DNA of 64,000 nt from Scatosoma sp045650185 (lineage in GTDB: Bacteria; Bacillota; Clostridia; Christensenellales; Borkfalkiaceae). Under the pieces are notes generated by a model. The model ran no database searches, was not told the DNA's origin, and saw only the letters and a program-made list of their open reading frames with translations. A program made the translations under genes and the position numbers. Positions 54,715 through 62,942 of the stretch are shown here, piece by piece. Positions within the stretch are counted from its first letter, which is position 1. Each line of letters starts with the position of its first letter. Location of the stretch: positions 1 to 64,000 of the forward strand of contig JAZRQY010000012.1 in the NCBI GenBank assembly GCA_045650185.1, read 5' to 3'.

Positions 54715-57252
54715 CTAAAATAGCTCCAATAGCATCGCCACCCACTTCGACAAGAACAGCCGTATCGGGAATAAGAAAAACAACACGACTACGCCGCCTG
54801 CAAGTCCTATCCCAAAAATGCTGATCACCTTGGACGTTTTCCTAAAAAGCACCGTCTTCTTTTCTAAAACCCACACCAAAATCAGCGCCATTAGCCCCGT
54901 CGCAAACCCAATCAGCATATATTCGTCGTACGGGCTCTCGTATACGAATTCTACCGCATTTTCGCCCTCTTGCAACGCCACGCAAAGGAAGCTTAAATCG
55001 TTGTCGCAAAGCTCCGTTTCTTGGCCGTTGACAAAGACACGGTATCCCTCTATTGCCGCAAACGGCACCATTAGATACTGCCCTGCTTTGGCGGTAACGG
55101 TGGCGGAAACCTTCCCTGCAGAAACCTCTACTTCACTGCCGCTTTTCCACAGCTTTTGCGAGAGCAGACGGACGTGACCGCCCGTAAGGTACTCTACTTC
55201 CTTGTCCCCTCCTAAAAACCTATACAGTTCCATTTGATTGGCAACTCGATTCGGGTAGGTTTCGTTATCTGCAACAAAGCGGTACTCTCCGTTGTCTATA
55301 ACCATCGCCGTAGGGAACACGTGCAGGTTTTCGTATACGTACATCCCTCCGGCAGAAAGTTGCTGACTTTCCCCGTCCTTTTCTACCATCACCGGTTTGT
55401 ACCAGCTTCGCTTGTCAGCCTCTTCCTTCGACTCACTCGGAACGATGACGTATTTGTAGCCAAAGAGGCTCTCCCCAAAGATATTACCGCCGTTGCCTCG
55501 CGAAATATTTTTGCCGTTCGTGGAATACCCGAACATCACCGCCACAGGGAAGTTATTCTTGTCCAGCATCGAAGAAAACGCCGTATGCGCGTACGTATCC
55601 CCTTCAAAACCGATGTTCGCCGAGAAGTAGTTGCCGTAATCGCGTATCCGATAAAAACCGTCGTCTTGCTCTTCCAGCGTGCGCGCAAAGTCAGTATAAT
55701 GCTGCGTGCGGATATTGTGCGACGAATAATTTCCGTCCACCAACTGCTGATTGAAGAAGACTCCGTGGAAGATGACGAGCGCGGCGGTAAAAATCCCCAC
55801 CAAGCGAATCGGGAGTTTCTTCCTCGATACCAAAACAGCGCCTACCCCTAAAATGAGAAGAACACACCCAAGGTAAATCGTCACGGCGAAAATTCCGCCG
55901 ATGGAATGCGCAAATCTGCCTGCAAAATTACGAATGGCATCCGCAGCATTTCCCTCGAACAGATCTGCCGCTTTTATATGATATCCACCGCCGAAAAATA
56001 CGGTCATCCCCAGCAGTAACACACCGCAAACAACCCCGTACACAATGGGAAGAATTTTCTTTCGCTCGATACATGGTCCACGGTTTTTCTCTGTTTTAAA
56101 GACCGTCAACCCCTGCAAGCCCATGCACGCACCTGCGTAAAAATACAGCGAATTCAAGAATCCAAATCGCAGGGCGTACGACATATAACTGCCCATATTC
56201 AGTAGCAGCATACTCTCGTCCACAATCACGGGGATGAGGGTAAATATCCCTGCAATAAGCATAAACTTCGACAGCCTCGTTTTCAGCCTTGAACGGAAGA
56301 AGTATACGCAGGTCAAAACGAGTAAAATCCCGTCCGTAAAGATATAGGAAAGCTTCGCTTCCAAAGCCGCCACCGTTTTCCCTAAATACCCTTCCGTCAA
56401 GAATCCGTTCTTCTCGAATCCGTACAACGCATCCTCAAAAAACGATCCGCCGCGCCCCGCGCGCAGGTAGGCGATGAGCGACGGCACCAGCACGGGCAAC
56501 GCCATCAAGATTGCGCAGACGAACGCCAAGGAAAGGCGAGTGATATATTCCGCTCGCTCCTCCTTTTTTACACTGATGAAAGCGTACGCCACCAAGACAG
56601 GATAGACGGTGAACATCGAAAAACAAGCGATGGAAAAGCTGGTGTACACGCAGGCCGCAATGAATGCGGAAAACAGCCAAAAGTTCCCCGTTTTTAACAT
56701 CTTCTTAAACGCCCAGACCGCAAACGACGTATACATAAGAAGGTCCATCCAGTTGATATAGGTATTGGAAACGAAGGTATAGCCGCAGTAGGCGTACAGT
56801 ACGCCAAGACAAGCGCTTACAAGCGGAGAAAGCCCAAACTGCGTACGGGCAAACCATACGCCGATTGCCGCCAAAGTCAACAGCTTACAGCCGATGACCA
56901 CGCCGGCGGCCTCCGCCACCATTCCCTCACCAAAGATGAGAAACAGCGGACTGAACGGACTGAAAATAAAGTACGCAAGCGACCCGAACATATCCGCCCC
57001 ACCACCGATGGCGTAGGAAAATAAGGGGGTGCTTCTGCCCTTCCATACGTCGAAAATATGCTCGATAAACGGACAAATTTGCGCGGAAAGATCGTACGAT
57101 GCCACCGTGTACGGGCCGAAGGGGTACACTTTGCGCAAAATCAACATAAATAGATATACCCCTAAAACTAGGCCACAGGCAAGGAAATAGGGGAGGCCGC
57201 TTTTTAAAAAGCGTTTCGTTTTATAGAATTTTGCATTCATCGTATTTTCCAT
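54715..57252 (-). CDS. YfhO family membrane protein (GT-C-like)
   Basis: 845 aa from the ATG at 57252. About twelve membrane segments in the first 500 residues (starting YFLACGLVLGVYLFMLILRK), then a long extracytoplasmic domain (about 500-790) and a last membrane helix. YfhO proteins resemble C-type glycosyltransferases; in Bacilli a member glycosylates lipoteichoic acid. The acceptor here is unknown. The motif YDLSAQICPFIEHIFDVWKG fits the first-loop acidic region of this superfamily. The promoter ends six bases before the ATG, so the mRNA is probably leaderless. The gene stands alone. Confidence 0.88.
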   Translation of the reverse strand: MENTMNAKFYKTKRFLKSGLPYFLACGLVLGVYLFMLILRKVYPFGPYTVASYDLSAQICPFIEHIFDVWKGRSTPLFSYAIGGGADMFGSLAYFIFSPFSPLFLIFGEGMVAEAAGVVIGCKLLTLAAIGVWFARTQFGLSPLVSACLGVLYAYCGYTFVSNTYINWMDLLMYTSFAVWAFKKMLKTGNFWLFSAFIAACVYTSFSIACFSMFTVYPVLVAYAFISVKKEERAEYITRLSLAFVCAILMALPVLVPSLIAYLRAGRGGSFFEDALYGFEKNGFLTEGYLGKTVAALEAKLSYIFTDGILLVLTCVYFFRSRLKTRLSKFMLIAGIFTLIPVIVDESMLLLNMGSYMSYALRFGFLNSLYFYAGACMGLQGLTVFKTEKNRGPCIERKKILPIVYGVVCGVLLLGMTVFFGGGYHIKAADLFEGNAADAIRNFAGRFAHSIGGIFAVTIYLGCVLLILGVGAVLVSRKKLPIRLVGIFTAALVIFHGVFFNQQLVDGNYSSHNIRTQHYTDFARTLEEQDDGFYRIRDYGNYFSANIGFEGDTYAHTAFSSMLDKNNFPVAVMFGYSTNGKNISRGNGGNIFGESLFGYKYVIVPSESKEEADKRSWYKPVMVEKDGESQQLSAGGMYVYENLHVFPTAMVIDNGEYRFVADNETYPNRVANQMELYRFLGGDKEVEYLTGGHVRLLSQKLWKSGSEVEVSAGKVSATVTAKAGQYLMVPFAAIEGYRVFVNGQETELCDNDLSFLCVALQEGENAVEFVYESPYDEYMLIGFATGLMALILVWVLEKKTVLFRKTSKVISIFGIGLAGGVVVLFFLFPIRLFLSKWVAMLLELF

Positions 57253-57258
57253 ACCTCG

Positions 57259-57287
57259 ATTATACCCCTTTTCGCCCCCATTGTCAA
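57259..57287 (-). promoter_or_regulatory. Promoter of the yfhO-type gene (leaderless)
   Basis: TTGACA, 17 bp, TATAAT, with six bases to the ATG at 57252. Confidence 0.75.
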
Positions 57288-57301
57288 GCGCAATAAGCAT
57301 A

Positions 57302-57525
57302 GCTTAGCGTGTTATCCTTTTCGGAAAACACGCATCGAGATAAATCCCTTGCGGGATTTTCGATATATTGCCGTCGCAATTCGATATGCGCTGACGCGCT
57401 CGATATACTTTTGCATGGGCAAAAGTAAGAGGGATTTATCTCATATCGAATGGGAGCATAGCGACCATATATCGAGCTTGAGCAAAAGCGAAAGCATATC
57501 GAGTCAACATTGTTGACATATCGAC
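57302..57525. repeat. CGATAT hairpin array (copy 2, inverted)
   Basis: Reverse-complement relative of 36583-36800 along its whole length, including ATCCC-GCAA-GGGAT, the GAGATAAATCCC segment and terminal GCGTGTT/AACACGC. Small hairpins differ from copy 1 in sequence but keep complementary arms (GCGCG/CGCGC-type, ACTTTTG/CAAAAGT, TCAA/TTGA). Confidence 0.85.
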
Positions 57526-57535
57526 AAAATAAAAA

Positions 57536-57578
57536 ATGAGAGCAAGAATAGAAGGATTTTTCCTTTCACTCTTGCTCT
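57536..57578 (-). terminator. Terminator of nfnB
   Basis: AGAGCAAGA pairs with TCTTGCTCT around an inner stem, followed by CATTTTTTATTTT on the minus strand. Confidence 0.75.
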
Positions 57579-57637
57579 ACGTGTTTACTATAAAGATTTG
57601 GGCTTAGCCTGTAATTCAATACTCGAAGCCTTCACCC

Positions 57638-59059
57638 TTACTTGCTTTTAATATATTCGTCAATGGCTTTTGCCGCAACCTTACCTGCGCCCATCGCCTT
57701 GATAACGGTTGCCGCGCCCGTTGCCGCGTCGCCGCCGCAATACACGCCCTCGATAGAAGTCTTACCCACTTTGTCCACCGCAATTTCGCCACGACGCAAG
57801 GTCTGCAAACCGGGGGTCGTTGCTTTCAGCAAGGGGTTGGGGGAAGTACCAAGCGACATAATCACGCAATCGACGGGAATGACGAACTCGCTACCAGCCA
57901 CAGCCTTGGGGGAGCGTCTGCCGCTTTCGTCCGGTTCGCCAAGCTCCATACGGATACATTCGATACCGTCTACCCAACCGTAGTGAGGGCTTCTGGGATC
58001 CGTTTCCGCCGTCGGCAGAATTTTCGTGGGGTTGGTGAGCAGATCGAAGATGATACCCTCTTCCTTTGCGTGCTCGATTTCTTCCTTTCTTGCAGGCAGT
58101 TCTTCCTCGCCACGACGATAGATGATATGTACCTCTGCGCCCAAGCGTTTTGCCGTACGCGCCGCGTCCATTGCTACGTTGCCGCCGCCGACTACCGCCA
58201 CGCATTTACCACGCTGAATAGGGGTATGACTGCCTACCATGTACGCCTTCATGAGGTTGGAACGGGTCAAGAACTCGTTTGCAGAGTACACACCCTTCAA
58301 GCTTTCGCCGGGGATACCCATGAACTTCGGCAAGCCTGCGCCCGAGCCGATGAACACCGCCTCAAAGCCGTATTCCGTCTTCAATTCCTCGATCGTGATG
58401 ACACGACCGATGACCATATTCGTTTCAATCTTTACGCCCAGCGCCTTGAGGTTATCCACCTCTTTTTGCACGATTGCCTTAGGCAGACGGAATTCGGGAA
58501 TCCCGTATACGAGTACGCCGCCTGCAACGTGCAACGCCTCGAATACCGTCACTTCGTAGCCCATTCTTGCAAGGTCGCCTGCGCAGGTCAAGCCTGCAGG
58601 ACCGGAGCCTACCACCGCTACCTTATGTCCGTTAGGGGTTGCAGGAACGGGTTTTTCCGTTGCGTGCTCGTTGTGCCAGTCGGCAACAAATCTTTCTAAG
58701 CGTCCAATAGAAACGGACTGACAACCAGCCTTGATACCACGGGTACATTTGCCTTCGCATTGCGTTTCCTGAGGGCATACTCTGCCGCAAACCGCAGGCA
58801 AAGCGGAATCCTTTGCGATAATCTGGTACGCTTCTTCAAATTCCCCTTCCGCTACCTTTGCGATAAATTCGGGAATGTCGATATTGACAGGGCAAGCCGC
58901 TACGCAGGGACGGTTTTTACAGCCGATACAACGCTTTGCCTCGTCTATCGCCATTTCGGGCGTGTAGCCGAGCGCGACCTCGTTAAAGTTTCCGTTTCTA
59001 ACCTGAGGGTCTTGGGTGGGCATGGGGTTCGTCAAAGGGTTCATATTAAACTTAGCCAT
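57638..59059 (-). CDS. nfnB: NADH-dependent reduced ferredoxin:NADP+ oxidoreductase, large subunit (NfnB; GltA-like)
   Basis: 473 aa. N-terminal 4Fe-4S domain with CIGCKNRPCVAACP (about 45-58) and CGRVCPQETQCEGKC (about 91-105), then FAD-binding VVGSGPAGLTCAG and NADPH-binding VVGGGNVAMDAART. The same fold as the glutamate synthase small subunit, but the partner gene directly upstream is nfnA and no glutamate synthase large subunit is present, so the electron-bifurcating transhydrogenase assignment is favoured. Couples NADH, ferredoxin and NADP+ in the cytosol of anaerobes. One base separates the genes. Confidence 0.9.
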   Translation of the reverse strand: MAKFNMNPLTNPMPTQDPQVRNGNFNEVALGYTPEMAIDEAKRCIGCKNRPCVAACPVNIDIPEFIAKVAEGEFEEAYQIIAKDSALPAVCGRVCPQETQCEGKCTRGIKAGCQSVSIGRLERFVADWHNEHATEKPVPATPNGHKVAVVGSGPAGLTCAGDLARMGYEVTVFEALHVAGGVLVYGIPEFRLPKAIVQKEVDNLKALGVKIETNMVIGRVITIEELKTEYGFEAVFIGSGAGLPKFMGIPGESLKGVYSANEFLTRSNLMKAYMVGSHTPIQRGKCVAVVGGGNVAMDAARTAKRLGAEVHIIYRRGEEELPARKEEIEHAKEEGIIFDLLTNPTKILPTAETDPRSPHYGWVDGIECIRMELGEPDESGRRSPKAVAGSEFVIPVDCVIMSLGTSPNPLLKATTPGLQTLRRGEIAVDKVGKTSIEGVYCGGDAATGAATVIKAMGAGKVAAKAIDEYIKSK

Positions 59060-59060
59060 T

Positions 59061-59903
59061 TTATTCCACCACCTTTTTCAATAAATTACAAGCATCTTCC
59101 TTTTCACGGCATTCAAAGTCTGCATACGTTCTCGAACGGCTCATCGCCTCGTCAAAGTCAATCAAGTGGCCGTCAAATTCGGGGCCGTCTACGCAGGCAA
59201 ATTTCATCTCGCCTCCGACCGTCAAACGACAACCGCCGCACATCCCCGTACCGTCAATCATAATCGGGTTCATACTTGCAATCGTCTTCACGCCGTAGGG
59301 CTTGGTCGCCGCGCAGACGAACTTCATCATTACGAGCGGCCCGATCGTGATGACTTCGTCAAACTGTTCGCCAGCGGAGAGCATCTCATTCAAGGGCACG
59401 CACACGTTGCCCTGTCTTCCGTAAGAGCCGTCGTCCGTCATCATATGGAAGGTGGAAGAACAAGCCTTGAACTCCTCCTCCAAAATCACGAGGTCTTTGC
59501 TTCTAAAGCCGATGATCGAGCATACCTCACAGCCTGCCTCGTGCAACGCTTTTGCCACAGGCAACGCAATCGCGCAGCCTACGCCGCCGCCTACCACGCA
59601 AACCTTCTTCAAGCCCTCGATGTGGGTGGGTCTGCCAAGAGGCCCTACGAAGTCGGGGATATAGTCACCTTCCTCTTTCGCATTCAAACGCTGTGTGCCG
59701 CCGCCCACGATCTGGAAGATGATGGACACGGTGCCCGCCTCTCTATCGTAATCCGCTACCGTCAGGGGAATACGCTCGCCATCCTCGTCCACACGAAGAA
59801 TGATGAACTGTCCGGGCTTTGCCTTTTTCGCCACGAACGGAGCGTAAATATCCATCTTCGTTACAGTAGGATTTAAGCTGACTTTTCGTACGATTTGATA
59901 CAT
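59061..59903 (-). CDS. nfnA: NADH-dependent reduced ferredoxin:NADP+ oxidoreductase, small subunit (NfnA)
   Basis: 280 aa from the ATG at 59903; AAGGAG lies upstream, inside the longer alternative frame. Flavodoxin-reductase-like FAD domain (1-95, including PGQFIILRVDEDGERIPLTV), NAD-binding domain with GGGVGCAIALPVAKAL, and a C-terminal iron-sulfur motif GTGMCGGCRLTVGG with a later FACVDGPEFDG. It resembles dihydroorotate dehydrogenase electron-transfer subunits; the adjoining nfnB decides the call. The pair forms an operon with a terminator after nfnB. Confidence 0.9.
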   Translation of the reverse strand: MYQIVRKVSLNPTVTKMDIYAPFVAKKAKPGQFIILRVDEDGERIPLTVADYDREAGTVSIIFQIVGGGTQRLNAKEEGDYIPDFVGPLGRPTHIEGLKKVCVVGGGVGCAIALPVAKALHEAGCEVCSIIGFRSKDLVILEEEFKACSSTFHMMTDDGSYGRQGNVCVPLNEMLSAGEQFDEVITIGPLVMMKFVCAATKPYGVKTIASMNPIMIDGTGMCGGCRLTVGGEMKFACVDGPEFDGHLIDFDEAMSRSRTYADFECREKEDACNLLKKVVE

Positions 59904-60039
59904 ATACCATATACTCCTTGCCATTGATTTCGCCTTGTATTATACCCTTTTTTAGAGAGATTGTCAAGGGCGGATAGAGTGACTTTTGTGCAAAAGACGA
60001 CAAAATTTTTTATTTTTATAAAAAAGCCCCTCTTTTCAC

Positions 60040-60068
60040 TTGATTTTCACAAAATCAAAGAGTATAAT
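60040..60068 (+). promoter_or_regulatory. Promoter of the cation:proton antiporter with overlapping palindrome
   Basis: TTGATT, 17 bp, TATAAT. TTGATTTT-CAC-AAAATCAA (60040-60058) is a perfect 8-bp inverted repeat covering the -35 and half the spacer, a likely repressor site. The leader (about 60075-60137) has a GC-rich segment without recognised riboswitch. Confidence 0.7.
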
Positions 60069-60137
60069 AATGCACGAATTAGAGATTTTCTGACCCGCCG
60101 AGGCTTCCCCCGACGAGTTTTAAACGGAGGCTTTATC

Positions 60138-61478
60138 ATGGAAATTTTATTACCTTTAGCGATTGCGCTACTCGGCGGCTTGCTGTTGTCCCGCTTGGCA
60201 AAGCTGTTTCAATTGCCTGCAGTAACGGCGTACCTGATAACGGGTATCTTAATCGGTCCTTTTGTTTTAGGTAGGCTGGGCGCGGCGTGGAATATTCCCC
60301 TCGGCTTTATATCGGAGGACCACGTAGAGCTTTTCGACCTGTTCGGTAAGGTCGCCTTGGGCTTTATCGCCTTTTCTATCGGCAACGAATTCCGTCTTAC
60401 CCAACTGAAAAAAATTGGTAAGCAGGCAACCATTGTCGGGATTCTGCAAGCGGTGGTTACCACCCTGCTGGTGGATGCAGCCCTGATCGGTTTACACTTT
60501 ATCATCCCTCAGCAGTTCCCCATTGAGGCGGCTATCATTTTGGGCGCTATCGCCTCGGCTACCGCACCTGCGGCAACCTTGATGGTAGTAAAGCAATACA
60601 AGGCAAAGGGTCCTGTTACCGATATGCTGTTGCCTGTCGTTGCATTGGACGACGCCGTCGGTTTGATTTTGTTCGCCGTTTCGTTCGGCGTTGCGAAGGC
60701 GTTGGGCTCTCCCAACCCCGACCTCGTTTCCATCCTCGTCGATCCGTTGGTGGAGATCGTTGCTTCCGTTGGTTTGGGCGCAGGCTTAGGTTTCCTTTTC
60801 AGCTTTGTTGAACGGTTCTTCCACTCCCGTTCTAAGCGTTTGGCGGTGTCCGTTGCATTCGTGTTGTTTGCTATCGCGCTGTCGACCTTGGAATTCAAGA
60901 TTGGCCCCGTGCACCTGCACTTCTCTTCGTTGCTCGTATGTATGATGCTGGGTACGGTTTTCTGCAATATATGCGATTTCTCCGAGGAGCTGATGGACCG
61001 TCTGGACAGATGGACCGCACCCTTGTTTATCATCTTCTTCGTGTTGAGTGGCGCTGAACTGCAACTCGACAAGCTGTTGGATTTAACGATTATCTTGATT
61101 GGTGTCGTATACCTTATCTTCCGTTCGGCGGGTAAGTGCTCGGGCGCGTTGCTCTCCTCCAAGATGGCAAAGTGCGACGACAACATCGTCAAATACCTTG
61201 GTATCACGCTGTTGCCCCAAGCAGGCGTTGCGCTCGGCATGGCGGATATGGTAAAGGACTACGCCGGTTTCGACGGCACCAACATCGCCACCATCGTTAT
61301 GAGCATTACGCTGTTTGCCGTATTGATTTACGAGTTGGTAGGCCCTACCCTCACCAAGATTGCGCTCACCAAAGCAGGGGACATCAACCCCGAAGGGAAA
61401 ACCAGCGCTCGGCACGAGCACGCCCAGAAAATGGCGGCGCAAAAGCAGGAAGCAGCGGCGCAACCCCAAGAAAATTAA
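60138..61478 (+). CDS. Cation:proton antiporter (CPA2 / Kef-type)
   Basis: 446 aa from the ATG at 60138 with GGAGG upstream. About twelve membrane segments (residues 1-410). The family's ion-site region is VALDDAVGLILFAVSFG (around 173-189, Asp-Asp pair), and SATAPAATLMVVKQYKAKGP lies just before it. A short hydrophilic tail (Glu/Lys/Gln/Ala) follows, with no TrkA-N or TrkA-C domain. It exchanges Na+ or K+ for protons. The specific ion is unknown. The promoter carries a palindrome, suggesting regulated expression. Confidence 0.92.
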   Translation: MEILLPLAIALLGGLLLSRLAKLFQLPAVTAYLITGILIGPFVLGRLGAAWNIPLGFISEDHVELFDLFGKVALGFIAFSIGNEFRLTQLKKIGKQATIVGILQAVVTTLLVDAALIGLHFIIPQQFPIEAAIILGAIASATAPAATLMVVKQYKAKGPVTDMLLPVVALDDAVGLILFAVSFGVAKALGSPNPDLVSILVDPLVEIVASVGLGAGLGFLFSFVERFFHSRSKRLAVSVAFVLFAIALSTLEFKIGPVHLHFSSLLVCMMLGTVFCNICDFSEELMDRLDRWTAPLFIIFFVLSGAELQLDKLLDLTIILIGVVYLIFRSAGKCSGALLSSKMAKCDDNIVKYLGITLLPQAGVALGMADMVKDYAGFDGTNIATIVMSITLFAVLIYELVGPTLTKIALTKAGDINPEGKTSARHEHAQKMAAQKQEAAAQPQEN

Positions 61479-61538
61479 GCCATTTATCAGGGGCAGGTAC
61501 GTCATCACGCGCCTGCCCTATTCTTTTAGCGAGGAATT

Positions 61539-62216
61539 ATGCAAGTATTAGAAACCCAAAAATTCATCGAGGAATTTGCCCTTAGTGAGGGCGCGTGCCT
61601 CTGCGGAGAGTGTGATTTGGGCTATGCCCCTATCCCTGAACTTCCCGACCTGCATTACGCCTTTTCGATTGCCGTAAAGTTGTCGGATGCGGTGCTTTCC
61701 ACCATTGATAACGCCCCTTCTTTTGCCTATTTTCAGCATTATCGGACGGCGAATGCACTCCTTGACCAAATCGCCTTTCGTATGGCGAATGAGCTCGAAA
61801 AACGAGGGTATAACGCCCTGACTGTTGCCGCCAGCCAAAGCCTTGGAAAACACAATCCCTATTGCGGTATTCTGCCCCATAAGACGGCGGCGGTGCTGTC
61901 GGGACTTGGGTTTGTCGGCAAGAGCGGATTGTTCTTGACCGAACGATACGGCAGTAAGGTGCGCCTTGCCACCGTGCTCACGGATATGCCCGTGCAAGCC
62001 ACGCGTACGCGTATAGAAAACGGTTGTGGCGCGTGCACCGCGTGTATGCGCGCCTGCCCCGCCGGCGCCATCTTCGGCGAGATTTCCAAAACCAACGGGG
62101 AAAGAAATTACGACCCCGAAAAATGTTCACGGTATATGAAGGAGCATTTCCAAGATATCGGCAGAGGTAGTGTTTGCGGTATTTGCATCAAGGTCTGCCC
62201 CAAGAATAGGCTGTAA
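61539..62216 (+). CDS. Epoxyqueuosine-reductase-like 4Fe-4S protein (QueG-related)
   Basis: 225 aa, shorter than true QueG (about 310-380 aa). C-terminal double 4Fe-4S cluster motifs CGACTACMRACP (about 165-176) and CGICIKVCP (about 212-220). The central HKTAAVLSGLGFVGKSGLFL (shown in part: AAVLSGLGFVGKSGLFL) is the QueG-family signature. The N-terminal cobalamin-binding part is reduced, so B12-dependent epoxyqueuosine reduction is uncertain. GAGGAA precedes the ATG. The gene stands alone, followed by a hairpin array. Confidence 0.82.
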   Translation: MQVLETQKFIEEFALSEGACLCGECDLGYAPIPELPDLHYAFSIAVKLSDAVLSTIDNAPSFAYFQHYRTANALLDQIAFRMANELEKRGYNALTVAASQSLGKHNPYCGILPHKTAAVLSGLGFVGKSGLFLTERYGSKVRLATVLTDMPVQATRTRIENGCGACTACMRACPAGAIFGEISKTNGERNYDPEKCSRYMKEHFQDIGRGSVCGICIKVCPKNRL

Positions 62217-62241
62217 GCCGTGTAGCCCCCTTTTCAGGGAA

Positions 62242-62330
62242 GTGAAATGATTTACCGTGCAAATCGTGAAATATCTGCGATATGAAATGATTGCCTGCGG
62301 TAATCGTTGTGGAAAGATTTAAATTCTTCC
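62242..62330. repeat. Hairpin array with GTGAAATG units (array 4)
   Basis: GTGAAATG at 62242, GTGAAATA at 62266 and ATGAAATG at 62282. Spacers GATTT-accgtgc-AAATC, ATATC-tgc-GATAT and GATT-gcctgcggt-AATC; a last hairpin GTGGAA/TTCCAC follows. Confidence 0.7.
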
Positions 62331-62366
62331 ACACTTATTCACTATTCGCTTTTTATAAAAAACAAT

Positions 62367-62400
62367 CGCCCACGAGGGTCAACTCGTGAGCGGTTTTTTT
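62367..62400 (+). terminator. Terminator of the QueG-like gene
   Basis: CGCCCACGAG-ggtcaa-CTCGTGAGCG followed by GTTTTTTT. Confidence 0.8.
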
Positions 62401-62932
62401 ATTCTTCTATCGTTTTTACCAAATGATCTATCGGCTTGCGTTTTTTAGGACGGAGCTTTTCTCCTTCCTTGGCATAGCCTACGGTTATCACCAACCGCAC
62501 GGCGCCGTCAACGCCGCAAATCGCCCGTATTTCTTCGTCGTTGAGCCAACCAAGGATACAAGTGCCCAACCCTTGCGCCGTCGCTTCTGCCGTGATATAC
62601 GCCGCCACGATGCCGATGTCGATAGAACGATAATCGTTCTTCTTAATCTTCGCACCCATAGCCGCCGAGGCTACGTACGGCATTTCGGAAAGGACAAGCA
62701 TTACGGGGGCTGCCGTGGAAAACTTATTCATTCCCAGCCCCTGCGTAGCCTTTGCCACGCGCTTTGCCGTTTCCCCTTGGCAGACGGTGATAAAGTACGG
62801 TTGACCGTTGCAAGCCGAAGGCGACAGCCGAGCCGCCTCTAAAATGGCGTTCAGCTTTTCCTGCTCTACCTCTTTCCCTGCCTCATAGTTGCGGCAGGAT
62901 TGCCGATTTTTTGCAATTTCTAAAAAGTCCAC
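62399..62932 (-). CDS. Nitroreductase family flavoprotein
   Basis: 177 aa from a GTG at 62932; AGAGG lies six bases upstream, right after the ileS stop. The longer frame would overlap ileS by 47 nt and adds no family sequence. NRQSCRNYEAGKEVE at the start holds the FMN-contacting RQSxR motif, LNAILEAARLSPSACNGQPY the next block, and GTCILGWLNDEEIRAI and GYAKEGEKLRPKKRKPID the C-terminal ones. FMN-dependent reductase of nitro compounds or quinones; substrate unknown. Coupled to ileS. Confidence 0.9.
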   Translation of the reverse strand: MDFLEIAKNRQSCRNYEAGKEVEQEKLNAILEAARLSPSACNGQPYFITVCQGETAKRVAKATQGLGMNKFSTAAPVMLVLSEMPYVASAAMGAKIKKNDYRSIDIGIVAAYITAEATAQGLGTCILGWLNDEEIRAICGVDGAVRLVITVGYAKEGEKLRPKKRKPIDHLVKTIEE

Positions 62933-62942
62933 GGTTTGCCTC

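Noticed and set aside
57638..59059. Glutamate synthase small subunit (gltD) as the primary call
   Set aside because: The adjacent gene is nfnA and no glutamate synthase large subunit gene is in view, so NfnB fits better.
59961..60137. N-terminal extension of the antiporter
   Set aside because: It would begin before the promoter at 60040-60068; the ATG at 60138 has a Shine-Dalgarno.
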